Shown here: positions 33,957 through 43,066 of the stretch, piece by piece
How positions within the stretch are numbered: the stretch's first letter is position 1
How the letters are laid out: the number at the start of each line of letters is the position of its first letter
NCBI GenBank assembly: GCA_034002905.1
Contig: JAVEZQ010000005.1
Location: 1-64,000 of the forward strand
Length of the DNA: 64,000 nt
From: UBA8914 sp034002905
Lineage (GTDB): Bacteria; Pseudomonadota; Alphaproteobacteria; UBA9219
Reading direction: 5' to 3'
Translations under genes and position numbers: made by a program
The notes under the pieces: model-generated
The model's database searches: none
Seen by the model: only the letters and a program-made list of their open reading frames with translations
What the model was told of the DNA's origin: nothing

Positions 33957-34659
33957 GCGATAGTTCAACAAAGTTCAAATTGACCTCGATAACGGTTCTT
34001 TCAGGGGAGACAATTGACGAGGTAAAGGGTACCGCTTCATCTGGTTCAAGTGTAGCCTTTGGCGGCTTAATAAGCCAGCTTTGGATAATTTGCCCATCTG
34101 GTGCGACGGCGTCAATGTTAATATCTGGAATTACTTGGACTTTTTCTGCCTTCGAGATAATAACGCCATTGATGACGAGGTGCATGGCCCCGTCCATGTA
34201 TCGACGCTGGGAAGTAATGCGGGATAGGGTTAATTGATCTGAGGAGATGGCCTTAACCCAGCCCATGGAGCTATAGAAGCTTTGAGCGGCGGGCCATGTC
34301 CGTACAATTGGGCCATGCGCGACATAAATCACGGATAGGATAAACAAGACAAACGCGCCACAAATCGTCAGGGCGACGCCCATCAAGTTCAGGAGCCTTT
34401 CCTTTGTAAAGCGCAGCTTTGGGGGTGCTTCTTCAATAATGACGATAGTGGGAGTTTTGTCGACTTTTGTCTGTTTGGCTGTGGGGGGCTCTTTTTGTTG
34501 TGCGGGGGTAGGTGGCGGTGAAACAGGTTTGTGTTGCCCTGACTGCCTTTGGTGCCAGACCCATTTGCATTTGGCACAACGAACCGTACACCCGCCATTT
34601 TTGAAAGTTGTGGCAGGGACAAGGAAACTCGCTTTGCACTTGGGGCAAACGACAATCAT
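33943..34659 (-). CDS. MJ0042-type zinc-ribbon membrane protein
   Basis: A 238-residue protein. The N-terminal zinc ribbon has two CxxC knuckles (VCPKCKASF and VRCAKCKWVW). A proline- and lysine-rich linker (about 40-95) leads to one membrane segment (about 92-115: LMGVALTICGAFVLFILSVIYV), and the C-terminal part resembles DUF3426, a domain found with such ribbons. Function unknown. Conserved in alphaproteobacteria next to ftsEX or regulators; here it is next to the CpdR-like receiver. Confidence 0.8.
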   Translation of the reverse strand: MIVVCPKCKASFLVPATTFKNGGCTVRCAKCKWVWHQRQSGQHKPVSPPPTPAQQKEPPTAKQTKVDKTPTIVIIEEAPPKLRFTKERLLNLMGVALTICGAFVLFILSVIYVAHGPIVRTWPAAQSFYSSMGWVKAISSDQLTLSRITSQRRYMDGAMHLVINGVIISKAEKVQVIPDINIDAVAPDGQIIQSWLIKPPKATLEPDEAVPFTSSIVSPERTVIEVNLNFVELSHDKK

Positions 34660-34712
34660 GCCTTTTTTTATGGTATTTGAAGACTTAACGCAATATCGGA
34701 AAGAGCTATGCC

Positions 34713-35444
34713 TTAATCTTCAGGCAACTCGTAATTCCCGAATACGTTCTGGACATCGTCATTGTCTTCAAGAATGTCGATGAGCTTTGTCAATGTTTGG
34801 GCGGCATCACCTGTCACGGGGATGTCATTCTTGGCAATCCAGACAAGTTTGGCACTTGATGGGTCACCAAATTTGGCTTCAAGCGCCGTACGAACGGCCC
34901 CAAAATTCTCAATGCTCATAGTAATGTAGTGCGCATCCTCTTCGGTATCAACATTATCTGCACCCGCTTCGATAACAGCTTCAAACATTTCGTCCGCCGT
35001 CGCTTTGTCGAGTGGATAGACAATTTCGCCCACGCGATCGAACATAAAGCTCACCGAGCCGGTTTCACCCAGATTGCCGCCGTTTTTTGACAGGGCTGTA
35101 CGGACTTCTGCTGCGGTGCGGTTGCGATTGTCCGTCAGGGCTTCGATGATAAGGGCGCTGCCGCCGGGACCATAGGCCTCATAGCGCACTTCTTCATAGG
35201 TACCCTTGTCATCAGAACCCGGCTGGCCAGCTTTGATGGCGCGTTCGATGCGGTCCTTGGTCATATTCTTGATGCGTGCTTCGGCCAAAGCGGCGCGCAG
35301 ACGAGGGTTAGCTGCAGGATCGGCTGAGCCCAGTTTGACGGCGACCGTTATTTCGCGAGCGATTTTGTTAAAGATCTTTCCTTTTTTGGCGTCGCTGATC
35401 GCTTTAGAGTGCATCACATTTTTTGCGTGGGAATGTCCAGCCAT
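34713..35444 (-). CDS. YebC/PmpR-family transcription/translation regulator
   Basis: A 243-residue three-domain cytoplasmic protein. It begins MAGHSHAKNVMHSKAISDAKKGKIFNKIAREI, which is diagnostic (most relatives have W after HSKW, here MHSKA), followed by RERIEYEVRYEAYG-like and GGNLGETGSVSFMFDR segments. YebC proteins act as DNA-binding regulators in some species and as ribosome-rescue factors at proline stretches in others. Normal length. Confidence 0.93.
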   Translation of the reverse strand: MAGHSHAKNVMHSKAISDAKKGKIFNKIAREITVAVKLGSADPAANPRLRAALAEARIKNMTKDRIERAIKAGQPGSDDKGTYEEVRYEAYGPGGSALIIEALTDNRNRTAAEVRTALSKNGGNLGETGSVSFMFDRVGEIVYPLDKATADEMFEAVIEAGADNVDTEEDAHYITMSIENFGAVRTALEAKFGDPSSAKLVWIAKNDIPVTGDAAQTLTKLIDILEDNDDVQNVFGNYELPED

Positions 35445-35474
35445 GGTTCGTTCCGTCGTTCAGTAGGTTAGAGA

Positions 35475-36578
35475 TTACACGTTAAACTTAAAGTGGAAGA
35501 TATCGCCATCTTGGACGATATAGTCTTTGCCTTCTTGGCGAAGCTTTCCGGCTTCGCGCGCGCCGCTTTCACCTTTGCAGGCGACATAGCTGTCGTAGTC
35601 GATCGTTTCAGCCTTGATGAAGCCGCGTTCAAAGTCCGTATGAATGACACCTGCCGCTTGCGGTGCTGTTGCGTTTTTGCGAACGGTCCATGCTCGCGCT
35701 TCCTTGGGCCCAACTGTAAAGAAAGTAAGCAAACCCAGTAGGCTATAGCCCGCTCGTATAATCTTGTTCAGTCCCGGTTCGTTCAGGCCCAGAGATTCTA
35801 GAAACTCTATCTTGTCTTCATCGGGCAGGATCGCGACTTCGGATTCAATCGCAGCGGCGATGACGACACATTGCGTGCCTTCGGCCTTGGCCTTTTCTTC
35901 GACACGTTTAGAAAAGGCGTTCCCCATGGCCGCTTCACCTTCCGAGACATTGGCGACATAGAGAACGGGTTTAGCCGTGACGAGCGCAAGCTGCTTGAGG
36001 ATAACGACCTCTTCGGGCGAAAGCGTTTCCAAAAGAACGCGGGCAGGTTTTCCGTCTTGTAGAATTTTAAGGGCCGGTTCCATGACTGCCAATTGTTCTT
36101 TTGCCTCATTGTCGCCGCCTTTGGCTTTTTTCTGGGCGGCCGTCACACGCCGCTCAAGGCTTTCCATATCGGCTAGCATCAGCTCGGTCTCGACCGTTTC
36201 GGCATCGCGAACGGGATCAATGGAGTCTTCAACATGGGTGATGTCGCCATCTTCAAAGCAGCGAAGCACGTGGATAATGGCATCAACCTCGCGGATATGG
36301 GCGAGGAACTTGTTGCCCAAACCTTCGCCGCGTGCTGCACCACGTACAAGACCGGCGATGTCGACAAACTCAAGCTGCGTCGGGATGATCTTTTCGGAAT
36401 GCGCAATGGCCGCCAGTTGGTCCAGTCGTGGATCGGGTACACTGACACGGCCAACATTCGGCTCGATCGTACAAAAAGGATAATTGGCCGCCTGTGCCGC
36501 TTGGGTCGCTGTTAAGGCGTTAAAAAGGGTCGATTTGCCTACATTCGGCAAGCCCACTATTCCGCAGTTGAAACCCAT
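35475..36578 (-). CDS. ychF: YchF/OLA1-type redox-regulated ATPase
   Basis: A 367-residue Obg-family P-loop ATPase. G1 is GLPNVGKSTLFNALT, switch region PNVGRVSVPDPRL, G3 DIAGLVRGA; the G4 region is NVSEG instead of NKxD, which explains ATP preference. The C-terminal TGS-like domain starts at LLTFFTVGPKEARAW. It binds ribosomes and responds to stress. Part of the conserved prs-rplY-pth-ychF order, but a HAD gene on the other strand separates it from pth. Confidence 0.96.
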   Translation of the reverse strand: MGFNCGIVGLPNVGKSTLFNALTATQAAQAANYPFCTIEPNVGRVSVPDPRLDQLAAIAHSEKIIPTQLEFVDIAGLVRGAARGEGLGNKFLAHIREVDAIIHVLRCFEDGDITHVEDSIDPVRDAETVETELMLADMESLERRVTAAQKKAKGGDNEAKEQLAVMEPALKILQDGKPARVLLETLSPEEVVILKQLALVTAKPVLYVANVSEGEAAMGNAFSKRVEEKAKAEGTQCVVIAAAIESEVAILPDEDKIEFLESLGLNEPGLNKIIRAGYSLLGLLTFFTVGPKEARAWTVRKNATAPQAAGVIHTDFERGFIKAETIDYDSYVACKGESGAREAGKLRQEGKDYIVQDGDIFHFKFNV

Positions 36579-36621
36579 GATATTTCCTGTATTTTATGCC
36601 TGAAAACGGGGTTTATATCGC

Positions 36622-37275
36622 ATGAATGACATCGACGCCATACTTTTCGATCTGGACGGGACTTTGACGGATTCTGGTCCCAGTATCATGAATTGCTATC
36701 GCTATACCTTTGATAAATTAGGGTTTGACTGCCCCCCAGATCACGTCTTGCGTAGTTTTGTCGGCCCACCCCTCAACCAGAATATGGAAAGCGTTGTTGG
36801 ACCAGAGCTGGTGGCTGATGCCATTAAGCATTATCTTTATCATATGGTTGACGAAGGAGTCGGCCTCAGCGAAAACAAGCTTTATGCGGGTGTTCCTGAT
36901 CTTCTCACCACGTTAAAATCTGCGGGGAAGAATATTTATCTTGCGACCTCGAAGCGTCATCCCTTGTGTGACGATGTACTTATCCATTTTGACCTAATGA
37001 AATATTTCAGCGCCGTTCATGGATGCAATCGCGATGGCTCACAGTCCGATAAAGCCCTTGTTGTCGCCAAGGCTCTTGCCTCTGCGGGATGCAAGCCTGA
37101 CCGTGCGATCATGGTCGGTGATCGCTATCATGACATCGTCGGAGCCAAGAAGAATGGTTTGCAGAGTATCGGTGTGCTTTGGGGCTACGGCTCGCGGCAG
37201 GAGTTGGAAGAGGCGGGGGCTGATTATATCGTTGAAACGAGGACTGAACTAACCACTCTCCTTTTGGCCGCTTAA
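36622..37275 (+). CDS. HAD-family hydrolase (phosphoglycolate phosphatase-like)
   Basis: A 217-residue HAD phosphatase. Motif I FDLDGTLTDSG has both aspartates, motif II appears as LATSKR, and motif III/IV as IMVGDRYHDIVGAKKNG. The cap is of the small alpha type. Sits opposite to pth and ychF, and its last 27 bases overlap the pth end. Substrate unknown; phosphoglycolate, or nucleotide or pyrophosphate substrates are possible for the family. Confidence 0.88.
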   Translation: MNDIDAILFDLDGTLTDSGPSIMNCYRYTFDKLGFDCPPDHVLRSFVGPPLNQNMESVVGPELVADAIKHYLYHMVDEGVGLSENKLYAGVPDLLTTLKSAGKNIYLATSKRHPLCDDVLIHFDLMKYFSAVHGCNRDGSQSDKALVVAKALASAGCKPDRAIMVGDRYHDIVGAKKNGLQSIGVLWGYGSRQELEEAGADYIVETRTELTTLLLAA

Positions 37276-37836
37276 TAACGCTTGAATAAAGCCTCCTTGA
37301 TCGCCCTTAAAGAGAAGGGGAAGGGCTTGGGGTAGTGCTCTCAGCAGCGGCTCGAGCCAGACTTTATCAGCCTTGGCAAAGTTGCCGAGAACATGGTTTG
37401 TCACGTCCTCGCGTGAGCCGGGGTGACCAACGCCCAAGCGAATGCGCCAATAGTCTTTGCCGATATGGGCATCGAGGGACTTGAGGCCGTTATGTCCGCC
37501 ATGTCCGCCGCTTTGCTTGACCTTCACCTGTCCGGTAACAAGGTCGATATCGTCATGAATAACAGTGACGGCCTTCGCTTCCAGCTTGTAGTAGCGCAAA
37601 GCCTCACCAACGGCTTCGCCTGACAGGTTCATATAGGTCTGTGGTTTGATGAGCAGGCATTCCGCGTCACCAATCGTGGTCGTTGCAATAAATGATTTAA
37701 ACTTTTTCTGCCAAGCCGAGGCTCCGGTTTCTTGGGCCAACACGTTAACAGCCATAAAGCCGATATTGTGCCGGTTAAAAGAATAGTCGGCCCCAGGATT
37801 TCCAAGGCCGACTATGATCTTTGTTGGCTGCGCCAC
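37249..37836 (-). CDS. pth: peptidyl-tRNA hydrolase
   Basis: A 195-residue enzyme that frees tRNA from peptidyl-tRNA. GLGNPGADYSFNRHNIGFMAV includes the catalytic His, and KPQTYMNLSGEAV, VIHDDIDL and SGGHGGHNGLKS match the family. Starts 10 bases after the rplY stop. Confidence 0.97.
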   Translation of the reverse strand: MAQPTKIIVGLGNPGADYSFNRHNIGFMAVNVLAQETGASAWQKKFKSFIATTTIGDAECLLIKPQTYMNLSGEAVGEALRYYKLEAKAVTVIHDDIDLVTGQVKVKQSGGHGGHNGLKSLDAHIGKDYWRIRLGVGHPGSREDVTNHVLGNFAKADKVWLEPLLRALPQALPLLFKGDQGGFIQALLSGQKESG

Positions 37837-37845
37837 GGCTGCCGC

Positions 37846-38526
37846 TTATTTCTTGGCTGCAGGCTTTGCCGGTGCCGCTTTACCGGCAGGAGCCTTTGCA
37901 GCGGTTTCCTGAGCTTTGGCGGCTTCAGCAGCTTCAGCCACAACTTGTGAACGCAGAGCCGACGGCACTGTGATCGAGGCAATGGTGAAGTCTTCGGTCG
38001 TCTTGGCGGCCAACTTGACGCCTTCGGGCATCTTGATGGCCGATAAATGAACCGGCGCACCCAAAACGTATCCCGAAAGATCAACTTCAAACTTCGCAGG
38101 AATATGGGCTGGGTTGCAAACGACTTCCAATTCGTGATGGACGATATTGAGCGACCCACCGCGCTTGATGCCGGGTGACTTGTCCTGATTGGTGAAGGAC
38201 AGCGGAACTTTGACACGCGTTTGCGTATTCTTAGAAACGCGCAAGAAGTCCACATGTTCGGGATAGTCTGTGACGGGGTTAAACTGAACATCGCGCGGAA
38301 GAACGCGTACAGTCTTGCCGCTAATCTCGATATCAAAAAGCGTTGTAAAGAAAGCGGCCTTGTTGACGTGAACAATCAGATCCTTAAAGGCAACGCTGAT
38401 AGGGGTTGGGGCTTGTTTGTCGCCATAAATGACGGCTGGGATTCGATCATTGCGGCGTACAGCGCGTGCGGTCCCCTTGCCGACACTTTCACGCGTTTCA
38501 GCCGCAAGCGTTAGGACTTGCGTCAT
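37846..38526 (-). CDS. rplY: 50S ribosomal protein L25/general stress protein Ctc
   Basis: A 226-residue long-form L25. The N-terminal 5S rRNA-binding domain (about 1-95) has ESVGKGTARAVRRNDRIPAVIYG; the C-terminal TL5/CTC domain (about 100-190) has VPLSFTNQDKSPGIKRGGSLNIVHHELEVVCNP. An Ala/Lys/Pro-rich tail follows. The 104-base region before it contains a hairpin and a 14-base palindrome, described separately. Confidence 0.95.
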   Translation of the reverse strand: MTQVLTLAAETRESVGKGTARAVRRNDRIPAVIYGDKQAPTPISVAFKDLIVHVNKAAFFTTLFDIEISGKTVRVLPRDVQFNPVTDYPEHVDFLRVSKNTQTRVKVPLSFTNQDKSPGIKRGGSLNIVHHELEVVCNPAHIPAKFEVDLSGYVLGAPVHLSAIKMPEGVKLAAKTTEDFTIASITVPSALRSQVVAEAAEAAKAQETAAKAPAGKAAPAKPAAKK

Positions 38527-38547
38527 AGTTTACTCCATATTGTGTGT

Positions 38548-38613
38548 CATCGGATAACAATCCGGTGACGTGTTAAACCAGCCTCCAGGGGTGCTGGGTT
38601 GGCCACGTGGCCA
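38548..38613 (-). promoter_or_regulatory. structured 5' region of rplY
   Basis: Between prs and rplY on the minus strand there is a stem-loop at 38548-38567 (eight-base arms, one G-T pair) and a perfect 14-base palindrome TGGCCACGTGGCCA at 38600-38613. It may be a terminator without T-run, an operator, or an L25-linked leader. I see no match to a known riboswitch. Confidence 0.35.
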
Positions 38614-38630
38614 TGTTTCCTGTCCGAATG

Positions 38631-39590
38631 TTACACAAACAAACTGGAAACGGATCTGTCTTGACCAATACGGGCGATAGCTTCAGCAAGCAAAGCCGCT
38701 GAGCTAAGTTGCCTTATCTTCTCCGAAGCCTTGGCGGCATCCGAAGCGGCTATTGAGTCCGTACATGTCACGCTGACAAGCGACGAGGCATTAATGCGTT
38801 CGATCGCTGGGCCAGAGAATACGCCATGGGTGCAGTAGGCTGCAACACTTTTCGCACCGGCTTGGATCAGGGCTTCTGCTGCGTTGCACAGAGTACCCGC
38901 CGTATCAACCATATCATCTATAAGGATGCAATCCTTGCCATTTACTTCACCGATAATGTTCATCACTTCGGATTCATTGGCTTTTTCACGCCTCTTATCG
39001 ATAATGGCTAGATCGGCATCCAAGCGCTTGGCTAGGGCTCGGGCGCGGACAACGCCGCCGACATCTGGAGAGACGATGGTTAAATTATCAGGCATCTTGC
39101 CCTGAACGGCACGATTTTCTTTGATGTCCGCGATCAAAAGAGGGGCGGCATACAGATTATCAACCGGAATATCAAAGAAACCCTGAATTTGTCCGGCATG
39201 AAGATCCATCGTCAAAACACGATCAGCGCCCGCAATTGTGATCAGATTGGCGACTAATTTGGCCGTAATGGGGGAGCGTGGCGATGATTTACGATCCTGT
39301 CGACTATAGCCGTAATAGGGCATGACGGCGGTGATCCGTCGTGCCGAGCTTCTTTTGAGGGCATCGATGGTAATCAAAAGCTCCATAAGCGAGTCATTGC
39401 TGGGATAAGAGGTCGGCTGAATAATAAAGGTGTCTTCACCACGTACATTTTCAAGGATTTCAACAAAGACCTCTTTATCCGCGAAGCGCCGGATGTTTGC
39501 TTTGGTGAGGGGAAGCCCCAGATTTTTGGCAATAGCTTCGGCGAGCTGGGGATTATTCGTTCCAGCAATCAGTTTAATGTTCGATGCCAT
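38631..39590 (-). CDS. prs: ribose-phosphate pyrophosphokinase
   Basis: A 319-residue enzyme making PRPP for nucleotide, histidine and tryptophan synthesis. Signatures include FADKEVFVEI, the flexible loop with YYGYSRQDRKSSPRSPI, DLHAGQIQGFFDIPVDN and the PRPP-binding loop CILIDDMVDTAGT. Normal length; first gene of the prs-rplY-pth group. Confidence 0.97.
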   Translation of the reverse strand: MASNIKLIAGTNNPQLAEAIAKNLGLPLTKANIRRFADKEVFVEILENVRGEDTFIIQPTSYPSNDSLMELLITIDALKRSSARRITAVMPYYGYSRQDRKSSPRSPITAKLVANLITIAGADRVLTMDLHAGQIQGFFDIPVDNLYAAPLLIADIKENRAVQGKMPDNLTIVSPDVGGVVRARALAKRLDADLAIIDKRREKANESEVMNIIGEVNGKDCILIDDMVDTAGTLCNAAEALIQAGAKSVAAYCTHGVFSGPAIERINASSLVSVTCTDSIAASDAAKASEKIRQLSSAALLAEAIARIGQDRSVSSLFV

Positions 39591-39679
39591 GATGGTTTCC
39601 GTTTTTTCAGCGTGATAGCGTCTTCGGATCTGTTCTATAGCAAGTCGGTTTTGACATGTAAATGATCGTAAATAAAAAC

Positions 39680-39720
39680 ATGAAAAAAGAGCGCCAATTG
39701 TAAGAATTAGCGCTCTTTAT
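39680..39720 (-). terminator. strong rho-independent terminator
   Basis: On the minus strand AAAGAGCGC and GCGCTCTTT form a perfect nine-base stem, extended by an inner AATT/AATT, followed by a run of six T. It ends transcription of the hypothetical gene at 39736-40527 before prs. Confidence 0.85.
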
Positions 39721-39735
39721 AAGATGTTTTACATC

Positions 39736-40527
39736 CTAGCCGTTAGTCAGTTTCTGGATAACGGGTTTGGGGGCTGTCGCACGATAATCATCTGGCCGTG
39801 TGGGGCCTTCCATGACAGCAACCAAATCTCTGGCTAGAGGAACAACATTCGGGTTTTTAAGGCTCTCATAGGCATTAGTCAGTTTTTTGCGGCGGCCATG
39901 CAGGAGGGGAACAACCTGATTCTTGGCATCTTTCTTTACAACCAGCTCAGGGGTTGGGGTCGCGAGCTTTTCGGCATTGTCTGCTGCCTGATTTTTAAGG
40001 AAGATTGGTGTGTAGCGAACATTTGCGCCCATCTTATAGGATCGGGGACGGCGGCCCATCGCATAGAGATGCGGACGCCCTTTCGCTCCATTCGGTGTGA
40101 GCTGTGGGGCTCTGCGCATCAGGTTCAGCAAGGTTTTTTGATCACGCGCTCGGCAGAACGGCATGAGGTCATTGCCCGCGTTGCGAAGCAGGACAAGAGC
40201 CTCAAGGGCATGGTTGTGATAGCCGATTTTGCCAAAACGGGCTTTGGTTTGTTCAAGTTTTTGCTTAACCTGTGGGGTCATTTTTAACGTTTGCCCTGCG
40301 CGAGGCTTGGCAACGGTATCCTGAATGCGACCAATGACACGTTCCAGCATTTTCATTTCGGTCTTACTGAGACGTGTGTCGGGCGAGGGGGCTGCAGGCG
40401 AGGCGGCCATAACGACCATCATGTCGTTTCTGCGCACAACGTCCTGTGACAACAAAACGGCATCACCCGTTGGGCCTGCGACATTCTGAAGATTTGTACC
40501 GGAGACAAAACCTAGACGATCACTCAT
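39736..40527 (-). CDS. hypothetical basic protein
   Basis: A 263-residue protein with no family I recognise, no signal peptide and no membrane segment. The N-terminal 45 residues are flexible; KTEMKMLERVIGRIQDTVAKP and NHALEALVLLRNAGNDLMPFC are likely helices; the centre and end are rich in Lys, Arg and Pro (LYAMGRRPRSYKMG, LLHGRRKKLTNAYESL). High charge suggests nucleic-acid or membrane-surface binding, but this is only a guess. It stands alone between rpsT and prs with its own strong terminator, which supports a real gene. Confidence 0.65.
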   Translation of the reverse strand: MSDRLGFVSGTNLQNVAGPTGDAVLLSQDVVRRNDMMVVMAASPAAPSPDTRLSKTEMKMLERVIGRIQDTVAKPRAGQTLKMTPQVKQKLEQTKARFGKIGYHNHALEALVLLRNAGNDLMPFCRARDQKTLLNLMRRAPQLTPNGAKGRPHLYAMGRRPRSYKMGANVRYTPIFLKNQAADNAEKLATPTPELVVKKDAKNQVVPLLHGRRKKLTNAYESLKNPNVVPLARDLVAVMEGPTRPDDYRATAPKPVIQKLTNG

Positions 40528-40744
40528 GACATCCTCTCTCTACACATGGTATTATATGACCACGGGCCTATTATTAGCACAAGTGAAACCGCCCGTCTAG
40601 AAAATCACAAATCATTTCCATAAGTTAACTATAGAGTTCTTTTTGAAAGGGGGCTTGTTTTATCAAAAGAAAATGGATGTGGGTAAAAATGCTGTTTACC
40701 AATAGAAGCTAATGATTTTTAAGACAGAATAAAGCGCTTTTTGC

Positions 40745-40773
40745 TTGACCTGTGCCGGATGCCTCAGTATGAA
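40745..40773 (+). promoter_or_regulatory. sigma70-type promoter of rpsT
   Basis: TTGACC (40745-40750) and TATGAA (40768-40773) are separated by 17 bases. The predicted transcript starts near 40780, giving a leader of about 90 bases before the rpsT start at 40869. The rest of the 340-base gap (40528-40868) shows nothing else I can name. Confidence 0.55.
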
Positions 40774-40868
40774 TCCGACTTTCGCCGGGAGCGGGCGCGC
40801 CTTGTGTCATTGGGTTGAGCCGCTGGGCGCTTAAAAGAAACACAAAATTGGCACTTAGGGAAAACAAC

Positions 40869-41147
40869 ATGGCAAATCATAAATCGGCAGCTAAACGTGC
40901 GCGTCAGTCCGAGAAACGTAATGAGCTTAATCGGTCACGTCGTTCTGCAGTTCGTTCTGTGGCAAAGGCAGCTGTTAAGGACATCACTGCAGGTGATGTT
41001 GAAGTCGCAACGTCTTCGGTTCGCAAGGCTGAGTCAGCATTGGCGAGTGCAGTGAGCAAGGGCGTCATGCATCGTCGCACGGCAGCACGCAAGACTTCGC
41101 GTATGGCTAAAGCTGTTAAGAAACTTGCGCTAGCAAAGAAAGCTTAA
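40869..41147 (+). CDS. rpsT: 30S ribosomal protein S20
   Basis: A 92-residue basic protein from the ATG at 40869: MANHKSAAKRARQSEKRNELNR is the standard S20 start and MHRRTAARKTSRMAKAVKKL the standard end. The frame is open 18 residues further upstream, but that part has no S20 character. The gene sits upstream of dnaA, as in many alphaproteobacteria, and has its own terminator. Confidence 0.96.
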   Translation: MANHKSAAKRARQSEKRNELNRSRRSAVRSVAKAAVKDITAGDVEVATSSVRKAESALASAVSKGVMHRRTAARKTSRMAKAVKKLALAKKA

Positions 41148-41173
41148 CGCGCTAGCGAAAAGAAACGAATTTT

Positions 41174-41206
41174 AATAACGCGCAGCGAACCTGCGCGTTA
41201 TTTTTA
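41174..41206 (+). terminator. rho-independent terminator of rpsT
   Basis: A perfect 12-base inverted repeat (41174-41185 with 41191-41202) around the loop CGAAC, followed by TTTATA. It starts 27 bases after the rpsT stop. Confidence 0.85.
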
Positions 41207-41575
41207 TACCCACCCCATTTCTTGCTTATTTGGGGCATAAAATTCCATCATTTTGTGGTCGTGATTATTTCCATAAAAACGATTCTTTTTTCAACGTTCT
41301 TGCTTCAGACCCATTGAAAAACGAATCACTTTTGTTCTATGTTCATGACCGCAAGAAAACACCCGCGTACGAAGGTCATAACATCATTCTTTAATATACG
41401 GCGTTTGCCATACAAAAGATGATAATAATCGAAACATGGGATTTTTCTTCACGCGTAGGATCTAAAGTTTCTGTCGTCGTTTGTTATCTGCTTGCCAAGA
41501 CGGGTTGTAATGAGATCGTTCGTATCGACTTGTAACCTGACCCCGTAACTTTTGTTTTTGTTAATGAGGATTTCT
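41207..41575 (+). other. AT-rich intergenic region before dnaA
   Basis: About 370 bases between the rpsT terminator and dnaA. It carries two GANTC sites (GATTC and GAATC) and many A/T runs, but I found no TTATNCACA DnaA boxes. It must contain the dnaA promoter; I cannot identify it with confidence and do not call an origin here. Confidence 0.4.
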
Positions 41576-43066
41576 ATGGTGTCCCACGCAGTCCATTCAG
41601 AAGTTTCCGCAAACTACGACTCTTTTGAAGATGCTGCTGATGATACAAAGGGCACAAGTGAAACTCTGGTTTCTCAGGCGGCATGGGTTGATCTGCGCGA
41701 TGCCTTACGAGAACGTTTGGGTGAGACGTCTTATCGGCGGTGGATTGAACCGCTTAAAGGAAAGATCCAAGTCAACGCTGATGATTCCCTTGATGTCACA
41801 TTGCAAGTGCCAACGCGTTTTATGCGCGATTGGATTGAGGCTCATTACGGTGATATCATTCGCATGCATTGGCGCCAGATTGTCGGTGTAGGAGATGTTG
41901 GTTTTGTCGTCTTGTCGCCTCTTCAAAAACAAGAGGCGGAGACTGAGCAAAATAGTACACCCTCATCGCAGGTGAACAAGCCCAAGGTAGCCGAACAATC
42001 CAGAGATTTTATTGATCGTATGCCTCCGGTAGCAGCGTTTCAGGATGAAGCTGCGCTTGATAGCCGCTTTACATTTGAAAATTTTGTTGTCGGAAAGCCA
42101 AACGAGCTGGCTTATGCCGCTGCACGTCGCGTCGCCGATGCCGAACACCCTGTGTTCAATCCCTTGTTCCTTTATGGTGGGTCGGGGCTTGGTAAGACGC
42201 ATTTGATGCACGCGATCGCGTGGCAAATCCGCAAGAACTTTCCCAATCGCCGCGTTATCTATATGTCGGCTGAAAAGTTCATGTATCAGTTCGTCCGCGC
42301 GCTTCGTTACAAAGACACAGTATCTTTTAAAGAGCAATTCCGCTCCGTAGATGTCCTGATGATCGATGATGTTCAGTTTATCGGCGGGAAAGACACAACG
42401 CAGGAAGAGTTCTTCCACACCTTTAACGCGCTGGTGGATCAAAATCGCCAAGTCATCGTTTCGGCTGATAAGTCGCCGCAAGATTTGGATCGTGTTGAGG
42501 AGCGTTTGCGCTCACGCCTCGGTTGGGGACTTGTCACAGATTTACATCCTGCGAATTACGAATTGCGTCTTGGCATTTTGCACTCAAAGGCGGAAAAGCT
42601 TGGCTGTCAGGTGCCGGACAAGGTTCTGGAGTTCCTTGGCCACAAAATAACTTCCAACGTGCGTGAACTCGAAGGCGCGTTAAACCGCATTGTTGCGCAT
42701 TCGCAGCTGGTCGGCCGCACGATCTCTTTGGAAATGACACAGGAGGTATTGGCCGATGTGCTCCGTTCAACGGAGCGCCGCATCACTATCGATGAAATCC
42801 AAAAGAAAGTGGCCGAGCATTACAATATCCGCGTTGCCGATATGCACTCTGCACGTCGTGCGCGGGTGGTGGCGCGTCCGCGTCAGGTAGCAATGTATCT
42901 GGCCAAACAGCTCACGCCGCGTAGCTTGCCGGAGATCGGCCGCAAGTTTGGCGGGCGCGATCACACGACCGTTATCCATGCGGTGCGCAAGATTGAAGAG
43001 TTGTCAGCTTATGATCCGACTTTCCGCGAAGATGTCGATCTTCTTCGCCGTCTTATTCAAGGGTAA
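41576..43066 (+). CDS. dnaA: chromosomal replication initiator DnaA
   Basis: A 496-residue initiator from the ATG at 41576, chosen because GAGGA lies five bases upstream; an in-frame TTG at 41552 is less likely. Domain I (about 30-110) has WVDLRDALRERLGETSYRRWIEPL; the AAA domain has GGSGLGKTHLMHAI, VDVLMIDDVQFIGGK and RSRLGWGL; domain IV has the DNA-binding signature GGRDHTTVIHAVRKIEEL. The 20-30 residue N-terminal extension is acidic. Its last 14 bases overlap the opposite-strand HAD gene. Confidence 0.97.
   Translation: MVSHAVHSEVSANYDSFEDAADDTKGTSETLVSQAAWVDLRDALRERLGETSYRRWIEPLKGKIQVNADDSLDVTLQVPTRFMRDWIEAHYGDIIRMHWRQIVGVGDVGFVVLSPLQKQEAETEQNSTPSSQVNKPKVAEQSRDFIDRMPPVAAFQDEAALDSRFTFENFVVGKPNELAYAAARRVADAEHPVFNPLFLYGGSGLGKTHLMHAIAWQIRKNFPNRRVIYMSAEKFMYQFVRALRYKDTVSFKEQFRSVDVLMIDDVQFIGGKDTTQEEFFHTFNALVDQNRQVIVSADKSPQDLDRVEERLRSRLGWGLVTDLHPANYELRLGILHSKAEKLGCQVPDKVLEFLGHKITSNVRELEGALNRIVAHSQLVGRTISLEMTQEVLADVLRSTERRITIDEIQKKVAEHYNIRVADMHSARRARVVARPRQVAMYLAKQLTPRSLPEIGRKFGGRDHTTVIHAVRKIEELSAYDPTFREDVDLLRRLIQG

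Noticed and set aside
41207..41575. Origin of replication next to dnaA
   Set aside because: No DnaA boxes of the TTATNCACA type found; dnaA position alone is not enough.
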